Shown here piece after piece: positions 13,101 through 25,613 of a stretch of 64,000 nucleotides of DNA. Position 1 is the stretch's first letter; each line of letters begins with the position of its first letter. Origin of the DNA: Phoebastria nigripes (lineage: Eukaryota > Chordata > Aves > Procellariiformes > Diomedeidae); the NCBI GenBank assembly GCA_035582835.1, contig JAYKAV010003143.1:2605673-2669672 (forward strand), in the 5' to 3' direction. Under the pieces are notes generated by a model, which made no database searches, was not told the origin of the DNA, and worked only from the letters and a program-made list of their open reading frames with translations. Position numbers and translations under genes: made by a program.

Positions 13101-16100
13101 AGGGTAAGGTAATCCATCATGTTTCTTTCAACTGCTTTCACTTCATTTAGTATTCACTAAAGTAAATCACAGAATAACCACTTTCAGTTGTTCAGCTTTA
13201 AAACAAAGCTGGTGCAAGTGTTTAGCCAACATAACGATGTCACTGACTAATATCAGAAGATGCATACAGAACTTCCAGAATTTCAGCTCTTTATGTTTAC
13301 CATGCATTCACTAATCTCTTTGCAACTATGACCTGTTTTTCACTTGCAGCAAAATAAACATACATAAAAACAGGGACAACCTGAGACAAGCCCAAGAATG
13401 TCACTTCAGAAGACAGAGACAGTAAAATGTATCGTTTTTAAAAGGTATTCTAGTGCTCCTTCTTCACATACAACTCACACAACAACTATGCAGTAGTACA
13501 TAGTATTTTAGGGCTGTAACTGATGTCAGAGCAGTGGATAACAGATTCGATGAGATGAAAGGAAAAGGCTGCCAGAGCAGTGGTGAGAAATTGCCAACCC
13601 ATAGACTTAATAAGCCTTAGCGTCACAGATAGAAAGGAAAAGCTAGATTTTAGAAACACCAAGAAGAATCAGCAAATTGGATTTCAAGAGAGTCTGAAGC
13701 ACAGTGGTGAAAGAGGAACTCTGTCAGGCACCCAGGGTGCCAGGGAGATCGCACAGCAGACAGGAGTAGGAAGAAGTAACAAGCCGATAAGGAGGAGTTC
13801 CTATGAATTAAGTTGCCCTTTAGAGTTGGTTGCTTGTCATCTGGCCAAAAGGTTGAGAGACAGTGACTATGTTGGTTTTGCATTTCCCCCATCTCCAATA
13901 CCAATGAAATTGAATTAATCACTGAGTCTTTAATAAATATTTTTGCAAAAAGTCACCCAATCAAAATCCATACACATGCACACACAGTATTTCACTGGTG
14001 CCTGTCCACCTCGTTTACTGCAAGGACAATGCAAAGAGAACATTAAGCCCAGAGACTTACTTCATCCTCCATCTATTTTATCCCCTTCCATCAAGCTGTG
14101 TATCCACCCTATGCTGACATTTAAATAATGCATCCACAGCGGAACAGCACGAGCTGCAATGAAGGACAACAGCTGTCAATCACTGCTGACCCAGAATAGC
14201 AGTGAACCAGAGTTCACAAAAAGGCTCCATTTGCTTTTGAATGCAGCCTCGCTTGAGTATAAAGAGTTCTTCTTTGTAAGAAACCAAATTCCCTAACACC
14301 AAAAAATAAAATGCACAGTGCATTTTTAGACTTTCCTTCAAATATGTGGGTAACACTCTTCACTTTTACAGCCCCCTATGATCACTCTGAGGAGGCAGAC
14401 AGAACACACCGTGCAGACCCAGCCTGTACTGGGGAGCCAAGAACTTGGGTTTGCAGGACCAGAGAGAGAGGGATCAGGCTGTAGTCACTTCCCCAGCTTC
14501 CAGCTCTCCGAATAAAAACCCACTGCTTATTCTGAATACCTTCGAACCATACTAAGAAGGGACATGAGCACTTTCCTNACAACAAAAGAGAGACCTTACA
14601 GTCTGCAGCTTGGAAGAACCTACTTGGCGCTCTCCTGCTTCAGCCAGACCATCACTATTACTCACTATGCTGGTTTAAATCTATTTGCTGGTTTAAATCT
14701 CCACGCTGCTCCAGACTTCACTGCAAAAGCATGCTCCCAAAGTATGCCATGGCTACAAGCACCAGCAATCGCACTGTCTAGCCTTATGTCATATCAAATC
14801 AGCAGGCAGGCCGGACGTCTCTCACTCCTAACAGCATTTTCTCCTAATATAATATCACATAGACAATACTGATCCATGTTACTAGAGCTTGATCACTGAA
14901 ATTCAGCCTCATTTTGAGACGCCTTCCTCTGCTCTTCAATAGCAAATTGTAACACAATCACTGGTACTAGCTCAAGCACAGACAGTTAAACACTCTGGAA
15001 CACATTGCTTCTTGAAGCAGTAAAGCAAGCAGAAGGTTGGGACTGAAATAAATTAAAACTGGCAACATGGGACAGTTCTGTAAACCTCTTCAGCTTTTAG
15101 GAATTCCTGCATTTCTAAGGAGACAAGCATTGTAGGTCTTTTTCCTCATTTTCCTGAATGAGCTACATTACTGTCAGTAAAACATCCATAGTGATTCTGT
15201 AAACATCTGTAAAACCACAAAACAAATCCTTCATATTTACATATTCAGAGGCACGGCCAGACGCCTGTTTAGCTATTCATCCCAACTGCTCCATTACAGT
15301 TGGAGAAACCCAATGAACTGAATCCCCATACTATTTCCCAGAACCTGCTCAGCCTAACAAGTCTGTGCAGCAGGATACCCTAGGGGACTTCCAGACAGAG
15401 ACGACAGCCGCTCCCCATACATCCTCTATATGGCACTCACTGGCTGCTTCTCCAGACTAAAAAATGCTCTCATTTTTGTATCCATCTCTGTTGCCACAGG
15501 TATCAACAGGATGTAGTGGAGTACTGCACAAAACTACTCTACAGGTGTGTTTCTCTACATCTCAGTCTCACTACTGGTCTTCCCAGAGTGGTGGGACTGT
15601 ATTAACACTCATTGTAATATGGTCCTAAAATTACTATTCTAACCTGAAATGTAACATAGGTGACAACCGCATGGACTCTATCTGTTCGTCCTCTTCAAGT
15701 CATCCATCAAGAAAGACAGTGGTACCTTGTCCTGCATTTTAACAGACGAGATGGTTCAGGACATGGTACCACAAGACAGGCAGTGACAACCGAACCGCTA
15801 GCTGCCACTGGAGGGCAGTTCCTGTCCCTCCATCCCACACTCCCAGCTACACACTCCTACCACCTCCCTCACACCACTTTTCCTGTGGTGCCAGCAGCTC
15901 TGGCACTTTTCCTGACATCTCAGTGAGCTGCTTCAATGCATTAAATCCATCAGAAACTAATGCAGTGGAAGGGGGAGAGAGAGCAAATGCTTTTCTGCCA
16001 ATTCAGCAAACCAATCTGTCCCTTTGCTGGACTCGGTGCTAGAGGTGGTGCCAACGGCACAGCTGAGACTGAGGGAAGGAAGAGGAGAGACCATCCCTTT

Positions 16101-18342
16101 TAGCAACAGAGACTTGTTAGATCAGCTGAAGTGTCTAACCAAAGAATCCCTTGGCCAGTGACCACTGACAACGTTAACAGGTGATGTTAAAAGACAACAT
16201 TGGGCCGTTGGAGGGGAAGGCAAAAAGGGGACATGTGGATAGAAATGAAACACTTGAGTATTTGTTGCCCAGCACCCAGAAACACCAAGAAAAAATAGTC
16301 TACCAAAAAAATGGCGCCAGTCCCAAGAGGTGCTACAGACATTTCCCCAAAAGAGGTGTACCAAGTGCAGATCAAGATGCTGTGATGCCTATACACTTGA
16401 CTATGTTAAGGACATCCTTTATCAGCAAAAATAACCGCAGAGCTACACCACCACAGAATGGCAACAGAACGGCAACAGAACGTCTAATAAAACACATCGG
16501 CACGGTAAAGGTTTGCAGTTGGACACCAGGCATCATGGGCACCAAGCTGGGTCAGCCTGAGAGTAGAAATGAAAGAGCCAAGAAACAGATTGCAAATATT
16601 TTCAAGCTGTATCACAGCTGATATCTATCCTTGCTTTTACAAAACACACCACCATGCAGTATTTCATAGCTGCGAGTATCAGGATTTTGTGACTTGCACA
16701 TTCCAGCTGGAATCCTAACGATGCTGTTTTATGAGATGTGCTCAAGTCTCGTCACAAGGTAAGAGGCAAGCTAACAAGCTCCACAATACAAGACTATAAT
16801 TTCACCACATTGCCACTGCAAATGGCTATGGAGTCTAGTTCCTACTTCGCCCTTTCCTGGCACCCTTAATATCTTTCTCCTTTGAATCACTCGAGCAATG
16901 TGGTTTTCAAGCTCTAAAAGGCAAACATGAGTGATAAGTTCATGCAGGATCACGCAACCAAAAGTGTACCATGACAGTTTGTGCAAGACGACCTCCACCC
17001 AACTTTGTAGACATCATCTCATTTATATTCTCGGACGATCGTATCAGGCTCCACTCAAAATCTGGCCCTACCCTGAACAAACAAAAAACAACATAAGATA
17101 ATAATCCTGAAATGCCACCAGCACTCCAGAGAGCCACCCTTTAAATATTTTTATTGAGAAGTCAGGAAGCAGACAGGAACTCAAGTTTACCCATATATTG
17201 TCACAAAACACACTACCGAAAATGACAAATGATGAGAGAGTTGCTTTATTTTGAAATGCACGGTCTTAAACAGATACTAATAAAAGTAAAGGCTATTAAT
17301 TCTCCATCAGAATTGAAATGCAATCTCATTACCAACTTTTAGGCTTCAAAAGTCATGCCATAAACATTTCAAAACATTTCATGCAAGTATGTACTTTTTT
17401 CAGTAACAGTAACTTGAACATTCTCAGGGTAACCTTTATTTCAAAACTGGATTGCGTTAAGGTTATATAGTCAGCTTTGGTTTTACTAGATAATTGCACT
17501 AAACACNCTGCCACCAACAGTCAAAAAGCTCCATTGTTTCTAGGGTTATTAACCAGTTTAGTACAATCGATCACCTCTCGAGTATTTTGAAACAACAGAT
17601 GGCCAGTGATCCCAGGGCAATGTTCCCAAGAGTGCTAAAAACCACATTAATCAAAATACAAATTTCAGTCTTCTCTTGTTCACATCAGAAGTTATGGATG
17701 GATTCACGGATTTAGTTCAAACTGCTTGAACAAATGAGGACATACCAGAAAAATATTTTTCTGGGGAATAAAAAGGCAGAAAAAGGTAAAAAAAAAAAAT
17801 TAAGCTCCGAGAAAAACTTTCAAAGGAACTCATTATATGTTTCACTTCAGTGTGTCAACAACTTTTAAGTATATAGAAATCACTGAATAATCATTTTTTA
17901 AAACTGCTTGCCATATATGTAATCCAAGGGAGTTGGGAAAAGCTTACAGAAACAAAACGTCACTGAAAAGATAATGATTTAAATTTCAGGTTGAGACATT
18001 GATTAATTAAAGGGCAATTAAACAGAATTCTGCCCGAAAAACTGCAGTGGAACAGGTCCCCTTTCTTTCAGAAAATACGANAGGTGTATGTATTCTGTAG
18101 AAACTGAACACGAGAAGAGGGTATTTTTCTGGGGTTTATCTTCAAGCATCTTTTGAATCCTGTGACTGTTAATTCTACTGCCAAAACCAGTGCTACATCT
18201 CTTCTTGCCCATTCCACTGTCTGTGCACTTGGCACTTCTCTTGCTTTTATTACAGAATACAGAACCTGAACCTGCTTTTATTACAGAAGATGCATCTGAA
18301 CAACTTTTAGAACTCTTCAGTAATATACACCAAACACACTTT

Positions 18343-18344
18343 AA

Positions 18345-18379
<35 letters not shown>
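18343..18379. repeat. A-run followed by (GA)13 microsatellite
   Basis: Eleven A bases (18343-18353) lead into an uninterrupted GA dinucleotide run (18354-18379). It is in FGF2 intron 1 and is probably length-variable between individuals. Confidence 0.95.
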
Positions 18380-19578
18380 ACCCCAAACCCACAGGTTTTA
18401 ACTAACTGCAATTTAGGATCATCTAGTATGTCAAAAGAAATCATATCTTAAAAAAACGTAACTAACATAGTTCACCTTCTGTAAAATGCTTTTAAATATA
18501 TCTCCACCACAGGATAAACTTTTTCTTAGAACCAGCTGCACAAATTTCAAGCATTCATTAGCCAAATAAAAACCACTAGCAGCCACTTGATCTCATTTTC
18601 TTGATGAGCAATTCAGGAATATGCGGCTCTGTTTTATCAAGATGACAAACGTCCCAGAGTCTTCATTCTGACTTCACTAGATGTCATACATGCGTCGCTG
18701 CAGTTTTTACCAAAAGTTTTAATCTACCCACATAAGGGGGCCATACAGACAGATTTTGCAAGAATCTGCATTTATGTGACTATCTCCACAATTTCACTGT
18801 ATATTCTCAAACTACTATATGTTATCTGTATTTGTCTTATTCATTCAGCTATGGCTGTGCAACGGCTAAGCAGGAGTTGGACTATTTTTTTCTGTAAACA
18901 AGAATATGTAAGTACCTATAAGCGCTCCTGATTTCTAAAGCCTGTGAGAAGATTTAAGGGCTAAATCCTGCCCTCTAGTGTACCTATGGATGGTGGTGCC
19001 CTGGGAACCCTCCACACTCTTCCAACAGCCCTTTCCAAACCGAGCAGAAAACAGCTGGGAGAGACAGGACAGTTCATTGCCCACCAGAGACATCTCGTAT
19101 TTGCCTTGCTGCATCTTCAGAGTGTACCCGCTACTCGGTCACACACCTTCGGGGTGGGTAAGACTCACTAAAATCTGGGTAAAAGGATTAGCAAACACGA
19201 TGACACATGAGAGAGCATCCTCCCCTGAACAGCACCGTCCCTCAGCGTGCCCAGCCAACACAGGTGGTCTGTCCCTCATTTCATTAACTTACCCTGCAGG
19301 ACCATGCAGAAAACAGTAGGACGATATTTCTGTGACAAAGTAAGTGAAAGGCACAAAGGAAGCATATTCTCAACTTTTTTTGCACGGGAGCTCTCTGCTA
19401 CGTCATTCCCCAAAACCAGCTACCGGGAGGAATTTCTGTGTTCACTATGTTGCAAAGCATTAGCATTTGGCAAACCAGTTAAGGTCTGCACCGTAGATAA
19501 AAAGTAATGCAAAAAGAGTCCGTTTTCAGAAGAACTTGGGTAGAAGCAATATATTCAGACGTTTAGGGCCAGGTTTTT

Positions 19579-19596
19579 AAAAAAAAAAAAAAAAAA
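19579..19596. repeat. Poly(A) run, 18 bases
   Basis: A homopolymer in FGF2 intron 1. No adjacent retroposon was recognised. Confidence 0.9.
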
Positions 19597-21506
19597 GAAA
19601 AGTGAACTCTCACCTAGTGCTAAGATTTGGAACAGGATGCCCTGTCAACAGCTCCGGCCACATCTGTGGGACACTGAAACGGGAGAGGAGATCTTCTGAG
19701 TCCCAAATAACTTACGCACCTATAAAAAACTAAGCAGCAGGTACTGAACCTTCATACTAAAACACTTCTTGACATTTGCTCAAATTTTTCTGAGGATCAC
19801 AGTTAGTTTTCTTCCATTCGCACGAACAGCAATCAGGTTTCTATCTTCTTGACTAAGTTGGTACACTCTANAAGTCTGCATATACTTCAATACAGTCTTT
19901 TCAAAACATTTACAGCATAACCATTTAAATGTTGTGTATGATAGAATTAAATATCACAACATTAACAACTACTTATGAAAGGAACTTTTCTTAAGAAGAA
20001 ATTTTCCTGGACCAGTATTACCCTATTTTACATTTTCTTGAGATATTAGTGGAAGAGTAGCCAGCTACTGAGCAGGAAGAAGGTATTTCAGACATCTGCA
20101 GGGTTGATAAAAGCTCACACTGCTGAATCCTTTCCGAGTGACAGGCTNGAGCCTCGTCACCTCACTAACGAGTGGACAAGAACAGCTCAGGATTCCTTGG
20201 ACGCCTTGGTTTATGCTCACCATGAAATAAAGCTGCTTGAGAAATTATGGAAATATATAAATGCCAACCATTCCTCAGTGAGGGAAACTGTGAAGGGAAC
20301 CAGCTGTGNTATTAGACATTTTCTAAAGTGTAAGGGTAAGCGTTCCCCTTCCATTCCCCTTGCTTTTCCCTTTCACCGGCACTGTAGCCTCTTTGAAGCA
20401 AACACCTCTGGAGGGTTTCTAAAAGCCTTTCCAAAAAGACTGCGTTCGTTGTACGTATTCCAGGGCGTAAATCAAAAGTTGTTGATCAACAACAACAAAA
20501 AAAAGGACATGTTTTTTGTTTGGCTTTAAACAACAAAACTCTAAGAAAGTGCCTTCTGTTTCTTGTTTGTCTGAAACGTACCTCTTCAAGGCAAAAAGAC
20601 TCAGCAGAAGTCCCCAGGGTGCGTCCAAAGGGGCACTTCAGTGAAGTCACTGTACAACACACATCAGATGTGGCAATATTGACCACGTAAGACGTATTGT
20701 CCTGTTTTTTAGCTGTGTGAATCATACAATTCCAGTCCTCCAGCACACAGGACGTAAACTTCCATTCCCAATTTCACTAACGACACAATTATGAATAAAC
20801 CAAGGTGAACGGGGTGAGTGTAAACCAGTCAAAACTCTCGGTGCCATGACATAAAACAGACCGTATACTTTGAACAAGCTGTCCCTTAGTACTAGAGGCA
20901 GAAGCGGGGGAGCAAAAAAGAACATGGATAACAGAAATTTGTTTACAGTATTAGATTTTGGTCTGAAACATAAGGAGATAGTCATTCGCCTTCTCAAATA
21001 AGAACTTCCCTTAAAAGTAAAAATGAGGATGTGCTAATCAAATGCTATTTTGTGTAATTAATTCATAAGAATAGCAACTACCACAAGAATCTCTCCTAAT
21101 TGTCCTTTAATTAGATTTCTAACCCAAATTCTCTGCAGCCATTATATTTCTTTTCTCAAAACCATCTTACAAGACCTTTTACTTAACTAAGAAAAACACC
21201 ATGAGTTATTTGAGGTGTATATTTTCTTGGTTAATTTTTTTCTTTTTTTTAAAGTCTTCTCACGTTGTCCAAGATTTATTGCCATCTGCCATGCCAACGT
21301 GACCTGCCAGGCATACCACAAGATTTCACAGGGACTTCCACAGAGCAGCATTCACCAGGTCAGAGTTCAGCATCATGCAGATTCGTATTGAATGACGTAC
21401 TTACAACGAAGATGCTAGGGATGTGAACCATGTAATGCCGTAGCAACATGCCTCACTGACACTTCAAGCACTGATTTCTCTACTTCTCAGAACTAGAGTT
21501 CTTCCC

Positions 21507-21540
21507 GGGGGGGGGGGGAACAAACAAACAAACAAACAAA
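21507..21540. repeat. G12 run plus (CAAA)n repeat
   Basis: Twelve consecutive G bases (21507-21518) are followed by a CAAA tetranucleotide repeat of about five units. The exact G count may be unreliable because of homopolymer errors. Confidence 0.9.
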
Positions 21541-23757
21541 GAGCTGTCTGATAATGAGAAAAGGAGAGCGTGACAGCAGGGGACAAGGGAGCAGCTCGGG
21601 CACGGTGGCACTCCTGTGCCTAGGTGCACTTGTTGGAAGCGAGTCCCGCCAGCCCTCCTGCTGTGTCACGCTTACAAACCGCTCTTTTTAAACAAAGGGA
21701 TTTTCTGCAGATGGGCAGGGAGTGCCAAGCTGATGGGTACCTGAGGAGCTCCCCGGCAGCTGACTTTCTGCAGCACAGGGCAGAGACCACATCAGTCATT
21801 TATAACTCAGGTTTTCCTTTACCTGTTGTCACCATTCACTCAAGAGGAAAAAGGGTAGGAAAAGAGAGGGGCTTCAGAGAGACAAGTGCCAAAGGAAAGG
21901 GGAAAGAATACTAGTGATCGGACAGTACTGAAGAGGCAGAGAAGAAAAAGTACAGAGGCAAAATGGAGAGCCAGAAAGAAATGACAGCAAAAATAAAGCT
22001 ATAGAGCAAAACAGAGAAACTTGAAAGGCAAAGAGTAAGGCAGTACCACCAACACCAGAAAGAGTTTCAAACATAATTCACTTCTAGGAAAGCAGCATGA
22101 GAAATCAGTTAGAAAATTACTAGCATTGATAAGGCTTAACAGGAAGAGAAAACACACATTAGACGGACTCAAGAACATAAAAAACTAGTACCAGTTTTCC
22201 TGGCAGAATAATAAAAAAAGCGGGGGGGGGGATGATTATCAGGGAGCTCTATGATGAAAAAGATGACAACGATGAATACCACCACCACTCAGGGCAGTTC
22301 AGCCCAGCCAGGCGAGCACAGAACAACACGCACCACTACTGGCATTTCTCCCCACAAACAGCAGAGTACTGAATGCAGCAAGAACCTGAGAGCCGTGGCA
22401 ATGTCTGGAGACCCAGNTTCAGCCTTGTATGTCCCCAACTCAACATCATCTCCCTTTGCAGCAAATTTCCAGCATATTTTCATAGCTACTTCTAGGGGTG
22501 AGATGGCATGTTTGATGAACTAATGAAACTTATTTCCTGTAAGAATGCCCACATTTCCCAAATACAAAAGGCTAAAGCAAGCTGAACNTATTACTGCATG
22601 CTTTCCAGCAGAGACTTGATCCTGCACAGTAACCGACTGGTATTTGTAAAAATCAAACCACTTACCTATATGGTAAGTTAACGCTTTGCTTTAGGCATCA
22701 ACATTCAAAAAGTCTGTGTGCAGTAATTTACTGCACTGTATTGGCACTAAATGTATTTTGTTACTACTCGCACAACATCGACTATGCTTCCCTTTAAACC
22801 AGTATCTGAGAAGAGAGAAATGCAAATGTGTAGGACCAAGTCTGAAAGCTTCCTATAGCTTTTCCTAACAATACTAGTTGGCCTAATAAAGGATGCTAAC
22901 TTTCCCAAAATATACTGTTCCACATGTACCTTCAGCCCGTCATATGTACAGTATTTCTACCAAAGAGTCACTAAATAAAATAATCTCAGACTGAAGCCCA
23001 ACTTGGCAATACTGTTATTTGGGAACAGTCTGTTACAGTATTTCTTTGGAATTGTTAGAAGAGCTTTTCTGCAAATGGTAAATGTCCAAAGTGGAAAGTA
23101 ATATTAAGAACCTTTAGTCTGTCTCCTCACTTCCTTCCCCTCTTTGTCCTCTCACTTCAGTCCCCTCTGTGCATCTATCACTCAGAGCACAGGTGCAAAA
23201 CAGATGAAGAATCACAGTAAAACATTCCACCTGCTCTTTATGCTAAGTGCCAGCAGGCAGGCCACTGCCTGGTTGAGGTGCACACATTGTACAATAACCA
23301 ATTTTCTCAAACCAGGAATCGCATTGAGACTACCTATCTGACAGACAGCTATACAGCAACTCCTTGTACCTGTTTTGAAGGAAATACCTCACAGGCATTT
23401 CAAAAACTTGCCGCTACATCCGCAAAAACTCCATATTGAATACTTTCAAAATGTTCTGAGGTCTGCAAAAAGGCATTTTGTTCTTGGGACAAAGAACAGC
23501 CTGCATTTGTAACAGCAACCTGCCCCACGCTCCCTGTGAGACTGCCTGTCGGAGAGCGGGCACCTGGCACCGCAGATGACAGAGGCCAGCTCGGGCCACA
23601 GACCCTCAGACCACGCTAACCACTCAACCCACAGGCTGTGTTCCCAGCTCAGGAGCCTCTTCCTCCCTCAAAAGATCAGGTATCAGGAGACAAACTGCTG
23701 CTCCTGGAATCCACAAGTTTTGTTTTAGCTGTATTTTACCCATCCTTAATTAAGCTT

Positions 23758-23782
23758 AAAAAAAAAAAAAAAAAAAAAAAAA
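23758..23782. repeat. Poly(A) run, about 25 bases
   Basis: A long A homopolymer in FGF2 intron 1, preceded by TTAATTAAGCTT. No transposon body was recognised next to it. Confidence 0.9.
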
Positions 23783-24437
23783 GAATCACAACATGCAACG
23801 TTTTAAGCCAAAAAGGTGCTTTGACAGTACTTTGTTATAAACTGTTGCTTCCTTAAACAAATTTACACCTCTGTTCCTAAGAGTACTTGTATGCTAAGAG
23901 TACTTCTATTCGTGAGGACTTACCCACACTGGGGAAAAAAAAAAATCAACCTTCTTTCCACCTTTATGCAACTAACATGTTTACCACTGCCGTGTAAAGC
24001 AGTCAAGTGCCATTACACCCAGTTAGGAACCATACAAACAAATTCAGACACCTTCAAGCACGTAAACAAATCTTTGTGCGTTTGACAAGCTCTGTACGCA
24101 GCAGGTTGAACGAGGAGACGCCAACAAGAGTTTGCACCGGGACATCCCACCGGTGCCGATGTGGTAGCCGGCCGCGGGAAGCCCGGCGCGGTCTGGAGCC
24201 ACTAGCTGCGACACGCGCCTGTACGTGCATATGGATAAACCATATGTCCGTATATACACACGTTTATTTATATACGAGTGTATGCATGTTTACACACGCC
24301 TCTTAAGCAAAGCTCACTGCCGATGCTTCAGCGGGGCGGGACGGCCGCCGAGGCGCCGACCCCTCTCGGGAGCCCCGCTGCCCCGGGCGGAGGGGCCGCC
24401 CGCCCCGGCCCCGGCCGCGGCCCGCCGGGACACTCAC

Positions 24438-24618
24438 TGTGGGGGTCGCTCTTCTCCCGGACGCCGTCCACCCTGCCGTCGGGGTTGATGCGCAGGAAGA
24501 AGCCGCCGTTCTTGCAGTAGAGCCGCTTGGGGTCCTTGAAGTGCCCGGGGGGGAAGGCGCCGCTGCCCCCGTCGTCGGGCAGCGCCGGCAGCGTGGTGAT
24601 GCTCCCCGCCGCCGCCAT
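24438..24618 (-). CDS. FGF2: FGF2 (basic fibroblast growth factor), coding exon 1
   Basis: This exon encodes residues 1-60 plus the first base of codon 61. The AUG-initiated product starts MAAAGSITTLPALPDDGG, continues with the conserved FPPGHFKDPKRLYCKNGGFF segment and ends at REKSDPH followed by a GTGAGTG donor. These are the N-terminus and first strands of the FGF2 beta-trefoil core. The basic KDPKR stretch takes part in heparin binding. Together with exon 2, 95 of the expected roughly 155 residues are in the window. FGF2 has no classical signal peptide, and none is seen. The ATG is chosen by homology with the 18-kDa form. The frame stays open upstream to the gap (see the extension entry). 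The gene reads leftward. Confidence 0.98.
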
Positions 24619-24675
24619 GCGCCGGGCCCCGGCGGCGCTCCGCCGCCCCGGGCCCCCGCCGCCCCCCGCCGCCAG
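24619..24675 (-). CDS. FGF2: Possible non-AUG N-terminal extension of FGF2 (high-molecular-weight form)
   Basis: Upstream of the ATG the same frame stays open to the gap and encodes a Gly/Arg/Ala-rich stretch. A CTG codon at 24675-24673, in a GC-rich context, would add exactly 19 residues, ending GRRSAAGARR just before Met1. Mammalian and bird FGF2 are known to make larger nuclear isoforms from upstream CTG codons, with Gly-Arg repeats acting as nuclear localisation signals. A GRGRP run precedes this CTG near the gap edge, so a longer form starting inside the gap is equally possible. Use of this CTG is inference. Confidence 0.45.
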
Positions 24676-24696
24676 CCCCGGGCGGCCTCGTCCCCT

Positions 24697-24901
24697 NNNN
24701 NNNNNNNNNNNNNNNNNNNNNNNNNNNNNNNNNNNNNNNNNNNNNNNNNNNNNNNNNNNNNNNNNNNNNNNNNNNNNNNNNNNNNNNNNNNNNNNNNNNN
24801 NNNNNNNNNNNNNNNNNNNNNNNNNNNNNNNNNNNNNNNNNNNNNNNNNNNNNNNNNNNNNNNNNNNNNNNNNNNNNNNNNNNNNNNNNNNNNNNNNNNN
24901 N
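24697..24901. other. Assembly gap of 205 N bases
   Basis: A run of Ns interrupts the extremely GC-rich FGF2 5' UTR and the region of possible CTG starts. The true length is unknown, because gap sizes of this kind are often estimates. Confidence 0.99.
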
Positions 24902-25613
24902 CGACCGCCCCCGCTCCGCGCCGGGGGCCGCTCCCTGCCACCGCGGCCGGCGGGGCAGCGGGCAGGGGAGGCGGTCGCGGAGCCGCACTTACTTCCCCGG
25001 CGTGGCCGAGGGNCAGAGCGGGGCTGGGTGGCCACGGGGGCGGGGGGCACGACGAACCCCGAGTGGCGCGGGGCGGCAGCAGGTCCCGGGGCCGGGTGGG
25101 GCTGTCCCGGGAGCGGGGCGGAGGAACCCCAGGCTGAATGGCGGGGCTTCGTTCTCGCAGAACGCAGCAGTGCTGCGCCGCGCATCGGCTCCCGCCGCCG
25201 GTCGTTCCGGCAGCGCTAAAAACGTGATGCAACAAACGTGCCAGATTCAAGGTCGGACATNTTCTCCTCTGGCTTTATAAAGAAAATAACTGGAGCGTTA
25301 TTTCAAACCAGAAGAAGTTATGTGGCCTCTGTAACGCTGTAATTAAATTGTTTAAATCGCAATATAATAAAACATCTGTTGACCTGTTAAAATCCACGTG
25401 GCAACCATTTCACTTCTGTGCACTTGCCAGAGAGAAACTAGTTCTGCTCCCATTCATCAGTAGCAAACTGATCAACTGGTATCTACCAAGGGCAACAGGA
25501 GAAAACTCTGGCACTAGCCTCCTTCTAACAACACTACTAGTATTTCTAAAATACCTAGTTTATAAAGCGTATAGACCCATCAAATACATTTTGTGCTTGA
25601 GGCTGACAACAGG

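Larger units (their letters stand above)
2292..24437 (-). other. FGF2: FGF2 intron 1 (about 22 kb)
   Basis: The interval is bounded by a GTGAGTG donor (24437-24431) and a TTTTTTGTTCGCAG-type acceptor (ending at 2292), both on the minus strand. It is mostly unique, AT-rich sequence. Recognisable contents are a CR1 fragment near 10.1 kb, a GA microsatellite near 18.35 kb, a G-run with CAAA repeats near 21.5 kb, several A-runs, and short local duplications (7740-7761, 14668-14700, 16460-16481). Many short open frames occur, but none shows a recognised domain, so I treat them as chance. No RNA gene was recognised. Confidence 0.85.
24310..25200. promoter_or_regulatory. FGF2: FGF2 CpG island and promoter / 5' UTR region
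   Basis: A sharp rise in G+C and CpG content surrounds FGF2 exon 1 in otherwise AT-rich DNA. GC-box-like stretches occur upstream of the gene, for example GGGGGCGGGG near 25037-25046. No TATA box is evident, as is usual for FGF2. The island includes the 205-base gap, so the 5' UTR cannot be read in full and the transcription start cannot be placed. On the minus strand a good GTAAGT donor sits at 24992-24987, which could mark an additional upstream spliced exon. Confidence 0.8.

Noticed and set aside
16181..16621. 146-codon plus-strand frame in FGF2 intron 1
   Set aside because: No recognised domain or family resemblance, and no CpG island or convincing splice context. Probably chance.
24303..25250. 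Very long open frames on both strands around the FGF2 gap
   Set aside because: They are produced by GC-rich sequence, where stop codons are scarce, and by Ns that never translate to stop. Only the frame matching FGF2 is real.
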